Assembly: GCA_945881845.1 (NCBI GenBank)
Contig: CAMCVN010000006.1
Coordinates: forward strand, 21,706-85,705
Length of the DNA: 64,000 nucleotides
Source of the DNA: Bifidobacterium breve
Lineage (GTDB): Bacteria; Actinomycetota; Thermoleophilia; Solirubrobacterales; Solirubrobacteraceae
Reading direction: 5' to 3'
A program made the position numbers and the translations under genes. Position 1 is the first letter of the stretch. The number at the start of each line of letters is the position of its first letter. The notes under the pieces were generated by a model that made no database searches, was not told the DNA's origin, and was given only the letters and a program-made list of their open reading frames with translations. Shown piece by piece: positions 41,946-50,966 of this stretch.

Positions 41946-43640
41946 CTAGAAGACCGGTGATTCCGTGTACTTGCCGAAGACCTCTTGAAGCGCATCGATG
42001 ATCTCCCCTTCGCTGGTGTGGACGCGCGTGCAGTCAAGCAGTAGCGGCATCAAGTTCGCCGACCCGGAGGCGGCCGTCTTTAGCGCTGCAAGCGACGCTT
42101 CGACAGCAGCGCTGTCGCGTCCCGCGCGGACCGATTGCAGGCGAGCGATCTGTGTGCGCTCGATGCTTGGGTCGATCCGTAGCAGCGGCGTCTCATCGAC
42201 GGCGCCTTCGGTGTAGGCGTTGACGCCGACGACGACGCGACGGCCGGAGTCGATCTCCTGTTGCAGCTCGTAGCTGGCGTCGGCGATCTCGCGCTGGGGG
42301 TAGTTGGCCTTAACGGCCGCGACCATGCCGCCAAGCTCGTCGATCTTCTTGAAGTACTCGTAGGCATCAGCTTCGATCTTGTCGGTCATAGCTTCGACGA
42401 AGTAGGAGCCGCCGAGCGGGTCGATCGTGCTGGCAACGCCGGTCTCGTCGGCGATGATCTGCTGCGTTCGCAAAGCCACGCGGACCGCATCTTCTGTCGG
42501 CAGAGCGAGCGCCTCGTCGTAGCTGTTGGTGTGCAGCGACTGCGTCCCGCCGAGGACGCCGGCGAGCGCTTCGATCGCTGTGCGGGCAATGTTGTTTAGT
42601 GGCTGCTGCGCGGTCAACGAGACGCCGGCGGTCTGGGTGTGGAAACGCATCAGCCAGCTCTTCGGGTTCTTCGCGCCGAACGTCTCCTTCAGCTCGCGGG
42701 CCCAAATACGGCGCGCCGCGCGGTACTTGGCGATCTCCTCAAAGAAATCGATCTGAGCGTTGAAGAAGAACGAGAGCCGCGGCGCAAAGTCATCAACATC
42801 GAGCCCGCGCTCGACCGCCTGCTCAACGTAGGTGAGGCCATCCTTGAGCGTGAAGGCGAGCTCCTGCGCGGCGGTCGAACCGGCTTCGCGAATGTGGTAG
42901 CCGCTGATCGATACCGGATGCCAACGCGGCATCTCCTGAGAGCACCACTCGATCATGTCGCCCATGATCCGCATCGCCGGGTCGATCGGGAAGCACCATT
43001 CCTTCTGTGCGATGTACTCCTTCAGAATGTCGGCCTGAATCGTGCCCGCGAGCTGCTCCGGTGGCACGCCCTCGCGCTCGGCGGCAACGACGTAGTAGGC
43101 CAACATGATCGCCGCGGGCGCATTGATCGTCATCGATACAGAGACCTCGCCAAGGTCAATCCCCTGGAACAGCGTCGTCATATCTTCAACCGTGTCGACG
43201 GCAACCCCCTCGCGGCCAACCTCGCCGAGCGAGAGCGGGCTGTCGGAATCGTGGCCCATTAGTGACGGCATGTCGAAGGCCGTCGAAAGGCCGGTCTGGC
43301 CATGATCGAGCAGATAGCGGAAGCGCTCGTTGGTGTCCTCGGCGCTGCCAAAGCCAGCGAACTGGCGCATCGTCCAGAGCCGGCCGCGATACATCGACGG
43401 ATAAACGCCTCGCGTAAACGGGTACTCGCCCGGGAGCCCTATCGCGTCGTCGGTGTTCGACGGCAGATCGGCCTCCGTGTAAAGAGGCGCAACGGGCACC
43501 CCCGAGAGCGTCGTGAAGGGCACGTCGCGCTGCGGGTTCGCGGCAAAAGTCGCGCGCCAAGCTTCCAGTGCCTCGCTTCCAGAGGCTGATTCAGTGTGAT
43601 CGGTCATTTGGTCGGACATAAGATTGTCAAAGGGTCGCAT
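41946..43640 (-). CDS. icmA: Acyl-CoA mutase large subunit, isobutyryl-CoA mutase-like
   Basis: 564-residue catalytic TIM-barrel subunit of a B12-dependent acyl-CoA mutase without the cobalamin domain. The substrate-determining residue that is tyrosine in methylmalonyl-CoA mutase is phenylalanine (F94, in [14 protein letters not shown]), and the arginine that binds the second carboxylate is glutamine (Q212, in [13 protein letters not shown]). This F/Q pair is the isobutyryl-CoA mutase pattern as I recall it. Related ICM-like mutases such as pivalyl-CoA mutase are alternatives; HCM has isoleucine at the first position. The start could also be an internal ATG at 43607. No Shine-Dalgarno is visible. 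It would join branched C4 acyl-CoAs to n-butyryl-CoA and beta-oxidation. Confidence 0.85.
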   Translation of the reverse strand: MRPFDNLMSDQMTDHTESASGSEALEAWRATFAANPQRDVPFTTLSGVPVAPLYTEADLPSNTDDAIGLPGEYPFTRGVYPSMYRGRLWTMRQFAGFGSAEDTNERFRYLLDHGQTGLSTAFDMPSLMGHDSDSPLSLGEVGREGVAVDTVEDMTTLFQGIDLGEVSVSMTINAPAAIMLAYYVVAAEREGVPPEQLAGTIQADILKEYIAQKEWCFPIDPAMRIMGDMIEWCSQEMPRWHPVSISGYHIREAGSTAAQELAFTLKDGLTYVEQAVERGLDVDDFAPRLSFFFNAQIDFFEEIAKYRAARRIWARELKETFGAKNPKSWLMRFHTQTAGVSLTAQQPLNNIARTAIEALAGVLGGTQSLHTNSYDEALALPTEDAVRVALRTQQIIADETGVASTIDPLGGSYFVEAMTDKIEADAYEYFKKIDELGGMVAAVKANYPQREIADASYELQQEIDSGRRVVVGVNAYTEGAVDETPLLRIDPSIERTQIARLQSVRAGRDSAAVEASLAALKTAASGSANLMPLLLDCTRVHTSEGEIIDALQEVFGKYTESPVF

Positions 43641-43693
43641 ATTCGCTAACGTGGTGCAACAAGAAGGTATCTAGGACATCGGGGAGTCCCATC

Positions 43694-44581
43694 GTGCCAG
43701 ATCAGAGCGTCACGTCAGCTGTAGGCATAGTGGGAGGAGGCCTGATGGGATCAGGAATAGCCGAGTGCATGGCTCGTGCGGAGATCGCAACGGTCGTCTA
43801 CGAGCCGAGTGCAGACGCACTCGAAGCAGCGCGGGGACGGATTGAAAGCTCACTCGCGCGCGGCGTCCGTTCCGGCAAGATGACCGGCGATGAGGCAGCC
43901 GACGCGCTGCTCGAGATCACGTTCACGAACCAGATCGAAGATCTCGCGCCGGTCGATTTCGCGATCGAAGCGGTCACTGAAGAGCTGGAGCTAAAGGCAA
44001 GCATCTTCAGCCAGCTCGATCGGGTGCTCGCTGCGGACGCCGTGATCGCATCCAACACTTCATCAATCCCGATTGCCTACCTGGCGTCAGCAACCTCCCG
44101 GCCAGAGCTTGTCTTGGGGCTGCACTTCTTCTCGCCTGTTCCAATGATGGGCCTCGTCGAGATCGTCGTCGGACTCGACACCGCCGAGGCTACGACCGAA
44201 CGTGCAGTCGCACTGACGCGCGCGATCGGGAAGGAGCCGATCCGCACCAAAGACCGATCGGGATTCATTGTCAACACGCTGCTCGTGCCATACCTAATGG
44301 CAGCAGTACGCATGTACGAGGATGCCTTCGCCAGCCGCGAGGACATCGACAAGGGGATGCAGCTCGGCTGCGGCCACCCGATGGGCCCGCTGGCGCTCTG
44401 CGATCTGATCGGGCTGGATGTGCTCTACGCGATCTGCGACTCGCTCTATGAGGAATTCAAGCGTCCGGAATACGCCCCACCGCCGCTGCTCAAGCGGATG
44501 GTTGCAGCCCAGCGTTTAGGTCGCAAGACGGGCCAAGGTTTCTACGAATACGACCAATCCAAGAAGAAGGTGGCAGCATGA
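43694..44581 (+). CDS. 3-hydroxyacyl-CoA dehydrogenase (3-hydroxybutyryl-CoA type)
   Basis: 295 residues. The NAD-binding motif is GIVGGGLMGSGIAECMA; SNTSSIPIAYLASATSRPEL and the catalytic-histidine segment GLHFFSPVPMMGLVEIV follow, and GFIVNTLLVPYLMAAVRMYE begins the C-terminal dimerisation domain. GGGGAG seven bases before the GTG supports the start at 43694. Size and motifs match Hbd/PaaH-type monofunctional enzymes that oxidise 3-hydroxybutyryl-CoA. It overlaps the acyl-CoA dehydrogenase by ATGA, and both are divergent from the mutase, which would supply butyryl-CoA for these two enzymes. That pathway link is inference. Confidence 0.9.
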   Translation: MPDQSVTSAVGIVGGGLMGSGIAECMARAEIATVVYEPSADALEAARGRIESSLARGVRSGKMTGDEAADALLEITFTNQIEDLAPVDFAIEAVTEELELKASIFSQLDRVLAADAVIASNTSSIPIAYLASATSRPELVLGLHFFSPVPMMGLVEIVVGLDTAEATTERAVALTRAIGKEPIRTKDRSGFIVNTLLVPYLMAAVRMYEDAFASREDIDKGMQLGCGHPMGPLALCDLIGLDVLYAICDSLYEEFKRPEYAPPPLLKRMVAAQRLGRKTGQGFYEYDQSKKKVAA

Positions 44582-45738
44582 CCAGCACATCATCGAGCGA
44601 TCTCTACGACATTCCACAGGAGTTCCGTGACTTCCGCGACCTAGTGCGTCAACTAGCCCAGGAGAAGATCGCGCCGCGCGCCGGCGACATCGACCGCAGC
44701 GGCGAATATCCCTGGGACATACGCAACTTGTTGGCTGAGAACGACGTACTCGCACTGCCCTTCGCGCAGCAATACGGCGGCACAGGGACAGGAACTCTGA
44801 TGCTCCAGATCGCGGTCGAAGAGATCGCTAAGGCGTGCGCCTCGAGCGCCCTGATCCTGATGATCCAGGAGCTCGGTTCACTGCCGATCGCAAAGTTCGG
44901 CAACGACGAGCAACGCGAGCGCATTCTGCCGCAACTGGCTTCAGGGGAATGGAGCCCAGCCTTCGCTCTATCTGAGCCAGAGGCCGGGTCTGACCCTGCA
45001 GCGATGCGCACGACAGCCGTCCGCGACGGCGACGAATGGGTGATCAACGGGCAGAAGAACTGGATCACGAACGCCACGGTCGCCGACTACTACGTCGTCT
45101 TCGCCAAGACCGACAGAGAGAACAACCGCAGCAGCGCCTTCATTGTCGAATCGGGTCGTCCCGGGGTCGACCACGGCAAGCTCGAACACAAGCTGGGAAT
45201 CAAGGGATCACCGACCGGCTCGCCATCGTTCGTAGACGTGCGAGTGCCCCACGCCAACTTGATCGGCGAGGAGGGCAAGGGACTGTCGGTCGCGCTCGGA
45301 ACGCTCGAACGGACCCGGCTCGGCGCCGCCGCACAAGCAGTCGGGATTTCTCAGGGAGCAATCGACTATGCGGTCGGCTATGCCAAAGAACGGATCGCAT
45401 TCGGCAAGCCGCTGATCGAACTGCCGACTATTCAGAACAAGCTGGCCGACATGCAGACCCAGACTGCCGCCGCCCGCGAACTCCTTTACAAGGCATGCTC
45501 GATGGCCGATCGAAATGATCCGCAGCTCGGCATGTACAGCTCGATGGCGAAGCTGTTCGCGTCTGATACTGCGATGGCGGTCAGCGTCGAGGCGGTGCAG
45601 GTACTCGGTGGGTACGGCTATGTAAACGAGTACCCACTTGAGCGGATGATGCGCGATGCCAAGATCACGCAGATCTACGAGGGCACAAACGAGATCCAGC
45701 GTCTCGTGATCGCACGCTCGATGGCCAAGTCGGCCTGA
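44578..45738 (+). CDS. Acyl-CoA dehydrogenase (short/branched-chain type)
   Basis: 386-residue acyl-CoA dehydrogenase. FAD-site motifs FALSEPEAGSDPAAMRTTAV and WVINGQKNWITNA, the flavin/substrate loop GLSVALGTLERTRLGAAAQA, and the catalytic glutamate in ITQIYEGTNEIQRLVIARSM are all present, so normal dehydrogenation is expected. It looks like butyryl-CoA or 2-methylbutyryl-CoA dehydrogenases. It follows the 3-hydroxyacyl-CoA dehydrogenase with an ATGA overlap and abuts the MarR gene, whose stop begins at the next base. A regulatory link with that MarR is possible. Confidence 0.9.
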   Translation: MTSTSSSDLYDIPQEFRDFRDLVRQLAQEKIAPRAGDIDRSGEYPWDIRNLLAENDVLALPFAQQYGGTGTGTLMLQIAVEEIAKACASSALILMIQELGSLPIAKFGNDEQRERILPQLASGEWSPAFALSEPEAGSDPAAMRTTAVRDGDEWVINGQKNWITNATVADYYVVFAKTDRENNRSSAFIVESGRPGVDHGKLEHKLGIKGSPTGSPSFVDVRVPHANLIGEEGKGLSVALGTLERTRLGAAAQAVGISQGAIDYAVGYAKERIAFGKPLIELPTIQNKLADMQTQTAAARELLYKACSMADRNDPQLGMYSSMAKLFASDTAMAVSVEAVQVLGGYGYVNEYPLERMMRDAKITQIYEGTNEIQRLVIARSMAKSA

Positions 45739-46245
45739 TCAGTCGGCGAAGTCTCCTTCGGCGACGCGCAGGTCCCGCAGCACGGCCACGAGCGCTTCGA
45801 GCTGCGCCGCCTCGAGCGGGGCGGTACCGAAGACCGAACCGTTGAGGATCTCCGTTGCTTCACGCGCGACGCGCTTTCCGTCGGGAGTGATTTCAGCCAG
45901 AATCGTCCGTCGATCTTCGGCGTGAGGTTGGCGCACAACCAAGCCCTGCTGTTCGAGCCGGTCGACGAGATTTGTAACGCTGGCGCGGTGGACTTGGAGA
46001 CGCTCTCCGATCTTGCCCAGCGGCAGCAGCCCGTTGCGGCTGTAGAACAGGAGCATCAGCGCCTCGTAGCGTGGGAATGTCAGGTCGAAGGGCGCCAACA
46101 GCCCGTTCAGACGCGCCATCAGAATCTGTTCGGCGCGCATTATCGAAGTGACGGCCGACATCGACGCCGTCGCCTCGGAACCCCAGTTCTCGTCCCACTG
46201 CCTCGCCGCTTCAGCGATCGGATCGAACTTAAGCGGCCCGGACAT
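45739..46245 (-). CDS. MarR family transcriptional regulator
   Basis: 168 residues of the winged-helix MarR type. The core reads LTFPRYEALMLLFYSRNGLL, LGKIGERLQVHRASVTNLVD, RLEQQGLVVRQPHAEDRRTI, then LAEITPDGKRVAREA. The C-terminal helix completes the dimerisation domain. The gene directly abuts and converges with the acyl-CoA dehydrogenase and lies downstream of the ALDH at 46289 on the same strand, so it could be co-transcribed with the 46289-56896 run or have its own promoter in the 43-base gap. Such regulators often respond to aromatic acids or their CoA esters. Effector unknown. Confidence 0.87.
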   Translation of the reverse strand: MSGPLKFDPIAEAARQWDENWGSEATASMSAVTSIMRAEQILMARLNGLLAPFDLTFPRYEALMLLFYSRNGLLPLGKIGERLQVHRASVTNLVDRLEQQGLVVRQPHAEDRRTILAEITPDGKRVAREATEILNGSVFGTAPLEAAQLEALVAVLRDLRVAEGDFAD

Positions 46246-46288
46246 AGATGGCAGTGTCGCGCAATTACCCGATCGATGCGGCGGCGCG

Positions 46289-47674
46289 CTAGTGGCGCCG
46301 GATAACGACGACCTTCGGCGCGGTTATCTCCTCGACCATCGATCGCACGCCCTCGCGACCAAAGCCGGAGTGGCCGGTACCGCCGTACGGCATGTTGTCG
46401 ATTCGCCAGGCGTTGGAACCATTGATGATCACTCCACCTGCATCGAGGTCATCGGCAAGCGAGAGCGCAAGATCGATGTCCTGCGTGAATACGCCGGCAT
46501 GGAGCGCTCCGCCGGCGGCGTTGGCCTCAGCCACGCCCTCGGCCATATCGTCGATCCTCGAGACAGCGATCACCGGGCCGAAAACCTCACTGCGCAGAAT
46601 CTTCATCTGCGACGTGGTCCCTGCCAACAGCGTCGGCTGGACCAGCGCGCCCTCGTGCGTGCCGCCACACATCAGCGTCGCGCCCTGCGCGACCGCCTCG
46701 TCAACGATCTCCTGCACACGACCTGCAGCAGCTTCGTCGACGAGTGGGCCAACCTCCGTATCGGGAAGGCTTGGATCGCCGGTCGGTAGAGCCGCTACGC
46801 GGGTTGCGAGTCGCTCAACAAGCGCGTCGTAAATGTCAGCGTGCGCGTAGATCCGCTGAACCGAGAGGCAGGCCTGCCCGGAGCGGACAAAGCCGCCGAT
46901 AACGCACTGCTCAGCAACTTCATCGACGTCAGCATCGGGCGCGACCAAGACTGCCCCGACTCCGCCGAGCTCAAGGTGGACGCGTTTGCGCGGAGCTGCA
47001 TCCTTAATCGCCCAGCCAAACTCACCACCGGTGAAGCTGATCATTGGAAGCCGCGGATCGGTGATCAGATCCATCGTCTCCTCGTTGCCGACCGGTAGGA
47101 CTGACAGCGCATCGGCGGGCCATCCGGCTGCCACAACGAGCTCGGCGAACTCGACGGCAGCTCGTGGGACGCGAGGAGAAGGCTTCAAGACGACCGCGAC
47201 TCCGGCGGCGATCGCTGGCGCGATCTTGTGCGCAGCGATCAGGATCGGCCCGTTGAAAGCCGTGATCGCCAGCATCGGACCATGCGGCACTCGCCGCACA
47301 ATCGTGAGCGTGTTGCGGCCCCTCGGCGAGGCAGCGAGATTGACGGTCTCGTCGAAGCCTTCCCTGATCGCAGCCGCAGTCAGAGTGCAAACATCGACGG
47401 CGCGATGAACTTCAAGCACCATGTCGCGGCGCGTCAGGAAGCCGGCCTCGGCTGACAGCTTGTCGGCTAGCCGCTCAACATCGGCGCTGAGCGATAGGCA
47501 GAGGCGGTCCAAGATCTCGGCGCGATCTGAGCTCGAGAGTTCGCGCAGCGCGGCCTGTGATGCGGCGGCGCGAGCGACGGCGTCCTCAACGATCGCGGCT
47601 GGATCAACGAGTGGCTGGCGTTTGCCTCCGACGTAAGCTTCGAGCGGGGCGTCATTCAACTGATCCGAGCTCAT
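46289..47674 (-). CDS. Aldehyde dehydrogenase family protein
   Basis: 461 residues. The catalytic cysteine is in RSGQACLSVQR and the general-base glutamate in VHLELGGVGAVL. ITAFNGPILIAAHKIAPAIA and VVLKPSPRVPRAA form the NAD site; the C-terminus has NSNAWRIDNMPYGG (here INGSNAWRIDNMPYGGTGHS) typical of the DUF1487/aldehyde dehydrogenase branch with succinate-semialdehyde-like members. It begins somewhat shorter at the N-terminus than the ~480-residue norm. Overlaps the ligase stop as ATGA and is the last gene of the ten-gene run. Oxidises an aldehyde to an acid; substrate not decided. Confidence 0.88.
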   Translation of the reverse strand: MSSDQLNDAPLEAYVGGKRQPLVDPAAIVEDAVARAAASQAALRELSSSDRAEILDRLCLSLSADVERLADKLSAEAGFLTRRDMVLEVHRAVDVCTLTAAAIREGFDETVNLAASPRGRNTLTIVRRVPHGPMLAITAFNGPILIAAHKIAPAIAAGVAVVLKPSPRVPRAAVEFAELVVAAGWPADALSVLPVGNEETMDLITDPRLPMISFTGGEFGWAIKDAAPRKRVHLELGGVGAVLVAPDADVDEVAEQCVIGGFVRSGQACLSVQRIYAHADIYDALVERLATRVAALPTGDPSLPDTEVGPLVDEAAAGRVQEIVDEAVAQGATLMCGGTHEGALVQPTLLAGTTSQMKILRSEVFGPVIAVSRIDDMAEGVAEANAAGGALHAGVFTQDIDLALSLADDLDAGGVIINGSNAWRIDNMPYGGTGHSGFGREGVRSMVEEITAPKVVVIRRH

Positions 47675-49278
47675 GCTGCGCTCCCAGCGGCGGCCTGATC
47701 GAGCTCCACAAGGCGTCGTCGTGCGAGCTTGCCGGTATCGGTCGCAGGCAGCGCGTCGAGCTGGTGAACTCGAGCCGGCACCTTGTATGCGGCTACACGC
47801 TCGGAGCAGAAGCTGCGCAGCTCCTCGTCCGTGGCAGTCTTGCCTGGCTGAACCGAGACGAAGCCAACAACGACCTCGCTTACGCGCTCGTCCGGAACGC
47901 CGACGACCGCTGCCGTCTTCACCGCTGGGTGCATCATCAAGATCTCCTCCACCTCTCGCGGGGCGACGTTAATGCCGCCCGTTTTAATCATCTCAGTGGC
48001 GCGCGAACTGAAGTGCAACGCGCCCTCTTCGTCCAGCGAGCCAAGGTCGCCGGTCCTGTACCAACCATCATCGCCAAATGCGGCTCCGGCTCCAGAGCTG
48101 TCGCCAAGATAGCCCCGCGCCAGATAGCCGGTCACATGAATCTCTCCTACTTGACCGGCGCCAAGCAGCTCGCCGGAATCCTGATCAACAATCCTCAGCT
48201 GTACGCCCGGCAGCGGCGGACCTTGGCTGGTAACGCGCCGTTCGACCGGCCATTCGGTCGGCGTTACACAGCAGTTGCCGTAGGTCTCAGTGCCGCCGTA
48301 GATGTTGCAGATCCCCTCGACGGCCAGCTCCGCATGGGTGCGGCGCAGCTCAGCCTCGGTGCCAATCATCAGGCCGGTCCGCAGCGAGGCGACGCGATCG
48401 GCGCTGAAGTTAGCGGCGCCGAGCAAGGCGTCAGTGATGTTCGGGAGCGTGTAGATAGCGGTACAGCGGTGATGCTCAATCAGGTCGAGCGCCTGTTCGG
48501 CATCGAAGACCGGCTGCAGGACAAGAGCGGCGCCGTGTGTCAGAGTCGCCGGCAGCGCGTTGACTGCACCGTAAGCCCAGAAGAGGGGTACCGGAACCAG
48601 CACCCTGTCATCGTCGCGCAGCCCGGCTCGCTCGCCGATCGCGAAACCGTTTTCGATCGCCGCGTAGTGCTGCATTGGGACGGCCTTCGGGCGTGCGCTA
48701 GATCCCGACGTGTAAAGCACGAAGGCGTCATCGGTCGGCGAAACGACCGGGCGCTGAAAATTGTCAGCCGAGTCGGGTAGAACCTCACCGAGCGTTTTTA
48801 CGCCCCCCAGCGCGACCGACTCTGCGATCAGGACGACCTCGCGTAGCCGCTCGAAACGTTCGGAATGCCAGCCCGGCTCTGCAAGCTCCGGGAGGAGTTC
48901 GGAGAGCGTCTCGAGGTAGTCGCGTGAGCGCAGCCGATCAACGCAGACGAGTACCTCGGCCTCGGAGTGGGCGAGCATGTAGTCAAGGTCCCAGGCTTTG
49001 GCGAAGGTGTTGAAAGCTGCGACGCGAGCACCGAGCCGTTGCGCGCCGAACGAGGTGCAGATCCACTCCCAACTATTGGTCGAGAGCAGGCCGACAGTGC
49101 CGCCGGAGGAGATGCCGAGATCCTGCAGCGCCAGCGCGAAACGATCGATCTCTTGGTCCAGCTCGGCGTAGCTGAGCGACTTGTCGCCATCAACCACTGC
49201 GAGTGCGCTGGGCGTGCGTTGAGCCAGTTCGCCAACAAGCTCGGCGAAGTGGCGGCTCAATGGTTGGTCAGCGGCCAC
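47671..49278 (-). CDS. Acyl-CoA ligase, AMP-forming (benzoate/4-chlorobenzoate-CoA-ligase-like)
   Basis: 535-residue adenylate-forming ligase. P-loop VLYTSGSSARPKAVPMQHY, A5 region CNIYGGTETYGNC, DGWYRTGDLGSLDEEGALHF, hinge TEMIKTGGINVAPREVEE, and the catalytic lysine in TDTGKLARRRLVE. The GGINVAPREVEE hinge resembles benzoate- and aryl-CoA ligases. The start codon is GTG 49278, 12 bases after the DUF35 gene's stop. Together with the flanking aldehyde dehydrogenases it suits an aldehyde-to-acid-to-CoA-ester sequence. Confidence 0.87.
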   Translation of the reverse strand: MAADQPLSRHFAELVGELAQRTPSALAVVDGDKSLSYAELDQEIDRFALALQDLGISSGGTVGLLSTNSWEWICTSFGAQRLGARVAAFNTFAKAWDLDYMLAHSEAEVLVCVDRLRSRDYLETLSELLPELAEPGWHSERFERLREVVLIAESVALGGVKTLGEVLPDSADNFQRPVVSPTDDAFVLYTSGSSARPKAVPMQHYAAIENGFAIGERAGLRDDDRVLVPVPLFWAYGAVNALPATLTHGAALVLQPVFDAEQALDLIEHHRCTAIYTLPNITDALLGAANFSADRVASLRTGLMIGTEAELRRTHAELAVEGICNIYGGTETYGNCCVTPTEWPVERRVTSQGPPLPGVQLRIVDQDSGELLGAGQVGEIHVTGYLARGYLGDSSGAGAAFGDDGWYRTGDLGSLDEEGALHFSSRATEMIKTGGINVAPREVEEILMMHPAVKTAAVVGVPDERVSEVVVGFVSVQPGKTATDEELRSFCSERVAAYKVPARVHQLDALPATDTGKLARRRLVELDQAAAGSAA

Positions 49279-49290
49279 GTTCCGCTCCGG

Positions 49291-49764
49291 TTACTCCGCC
49301 AGCTTGAAGTAGAGGTCGGTGATTCGACCCTGGCGTTCGTCGCGAAGCTCGATCGTCACTGGGGCCCCAACGGTCAGGTGCTCAAGCGCAGCCTCCGTCG
49401 ACGAAAGATCGACGCCCTCAAGGAATCCACCGATCGCCGTGTCGGCGCCCTCAGGTTTGACATAGGCGAGAACGTACGGTGGCTCAGGCAAACCATCAAT
49501 TGCCAAGTACATGATTGTGAACAGCTCCAGCGTTCCGGTCGATCCGAGCTCGACCCAGCCTGCCGTCTCGCAAAAGTCGCGGTCGCAGACCGGCCGCGGC
49601 GGGGCGAGAACGCGTTCGCAGACCGGGCAGCCGATTCCTAGCACCTTGCCCTCGTCTCGAAGGGTTCGCAGGAAATGTGCGGTGACCGGATCGGCCGAGT
49701 GGTTGTAGGTCAAGTCCCAGTGCTGCTCGACGACCCAGGGTTCAGTTGATTCAGGTGTGCTCAT
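49291..49764 (-). CDS. DUF35 OB-fold/zinc-ribbon protein (ChsH2/BbsA-like)
   Basis: 157 residues with an N-terminal rubredoxin-like zinc ribbon (Cys46, Cys49, Cys60, Cys65 in GCPVCERVLAPPRPVCDRDFC-like order) and a C-terminal OB fold (WVELGSTGTLELFTIMYL onwards). Proteins of this family are scaffolds for thiolase-fold partners: ChsH2-DUF35 with Ltp2 in steroid side-chain cleavage, BbsA with BbsB in toluene degradation. ATG 49764 overlaps the stop of the thiolase-fold gene as ATGA, so complex formation with that protein is very likely. Confidence 0.88.
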   Translation of the reverse strand: MSTPESTEPWVVEQHWDLTYNHSADPVTAHFLRTLRDEGKVLGIGCPVCERVLAPPRPVCDRDFCETAGWVELGSTGTLELFTIMYLAIDGLPEPPYVLAYVKPEGADTAIGGFLEGVDLSSTEAALEHLTVGAPVTIELRDERQGRITDLYFKLAE

Positions 49765-50966
49765 TTTGGCTGCTCCGAACTTACGATTGCGACATTGAAA
49801 AACTGGTGTGACCCTCCGGCCCCGGTTGCGACGACCGTCTTCGCTCCCGGCACCTGGTGCGCTCCAGCGCGACCCTGCACTTGCAGCACGGCCTCGACGA
49901 AGCGGACCATCGCGGTAACGCTGATCGGGTTGGTGCAGATTACGCCTCCGGAAGGGTTCAGCGGAATCTCTCCATCAAGGTCGAAGAACCCTTCCTCAAA
50001 GAGCGGGGCCGCCGTGCCGAGGTCGGCCAACCCGAGCGCCTCGGCGTTGTGAATCTCAACCGGCGTAAACGACGCGTAAGTCTCGACGGCGTCAATCTGC
50101 GTGCGTGGGTCTGTAATCCCCGCCATCGCATAGGCCCTCTCGGCGGCAACGGCCAGCGCTTCGGCATCGCCGTAGTCATAGCCGCGCTCTGAGGTCTCGA
50201 GGCGGTCGCCAATGTAATAGGTCTCACCGGCCATCGAGACGCCGGTTATCCAAGCCGGCGACTGGCTTTCTGGCTTAATTGCGTCAGCCGACGAGAGCAC
50301 CACGGCGCATCCGCCCGCCGACTGTGGGCAAGCATCGAGCAGCTTCAGCGGCCATGACAGATAGCGCGACTCCATCACCTCGTCGATCGTCACTTCACGA
50401 CGGATGTGCGCGTTCGGATTGAGCGCACCGTTGTAGTGAGCCTTCTGCGACACGCGGGCCATTTGACGCTCGGTCATCCCATAGTTGTGCATGTAACGCA
50501 CGGCGGACATCGCGATCATCGTGATCGTCGTGAACGGCAAGGCGCGCTCATAGAACGGATCCCAGATCTTGTTGAAGATCTTCTGCGCATCACCGCTCTC
50601 ACGGACGCGGTCGGCGCCGACCACGAGGACTCGCTCATAGAGACCGGAGGCGACATGCTGGTAGCCGGCCTGCACGGCTGACAGGCCGGTCGCCCCGCCA
50701 GTTTGGATGCGCAGCACAGGCTTCATCCGTCCGCCGATGTAATCGGTGCACCAGCGCTCAGCATGGTTCACGCCCATCAGCGACTCCGGCGCGAGGGCAA
50801 GGACTACCGCGTCGATCTCATCGATCGTCAGATTCGCCTCTTCGAGCGCCTGGCTCGCGGCTTGCTGCAGCATCACGACATAGGTCGGCGCTTCGCTGGT
50901 CGGGCCGAAGGGAGTCTGGCCAACGCCGACCGCTGCGACGGCCCGAGGGCTTAGATCCGCGGTCAT
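49761..50966 (-). CDS. Thiolase-fold protein lacking the Cys-His-Cys catalytic residues (Ltp-like)
   Basis: 401 residues of thiolase fold, similar to lipid-transfer-protein/SCP2-type thiolases. The nucleophile loop, usually NxxCASG, reads IQTGGATGLSAVQAG (residues 88-100): no cysteine. The GHP motif reads GGVICTNPISVTAM with asparagine 346 for histidine, and the C-terminal CxG motif reads VATGAGGSHQFFN without cysteine. The substrate-binding fold is otherwise complete. Partnership with a DUF35 protein resembles Ltp2 aldolases, so C-C cleavage by a retro-aldol route rather than thiolysis is my preferred guess. ATGA overlaps on both sides. Confidence 0.85.
   Translation of the reverse strand: MTADLSPRAVAAVGVGQTPFGPTSEAPTYVVMLQQAASQALEEANLTIDEIDAVVLALAPESLMGVNHAERWCTDYIGGRMKPVLRIQTGGATGLSAVQAGYQHVASGLYERVLVVGADRVRESGDAQKIFNKIWDPFYERALPFTTITMIAMSAVRYMHNYGMTERQMARVSQKAHYNGALNPNAHIRREVTIDEVMESRYLSWPLKLLDACPQSAGGCAVVLSSADAIKPESQSPAWITGVSMAGETYYIGDRLETSERGYDYGDAEALAVAAERAYAMAGITDPRTQIDAVETYASFTPVEIHNAEALGLADLGTAAPLFEEGFFDLDGEIPLNPSGGVICTNPISVTAMVRFVEAVLQVQGRAGAHQVPGAKTVVATGAGGSHQFFNVAIVSSEQPK

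Noticed and set aside
43641..43693. Cobalamin riboswitch in front of the B12 mutase
   Set aside because: Only 53 bases separate the mutase from the divergent gene, too short for a B12 riboswitch, and no B12-box-like sequence is seen.
47557..48780. 407-codon plus-strand open frame
   Set aside because: Lies opposite the well-supported acyl-CoA ligase; composition (many Arg, Gly, Gln) is that of a reversed coding frame.
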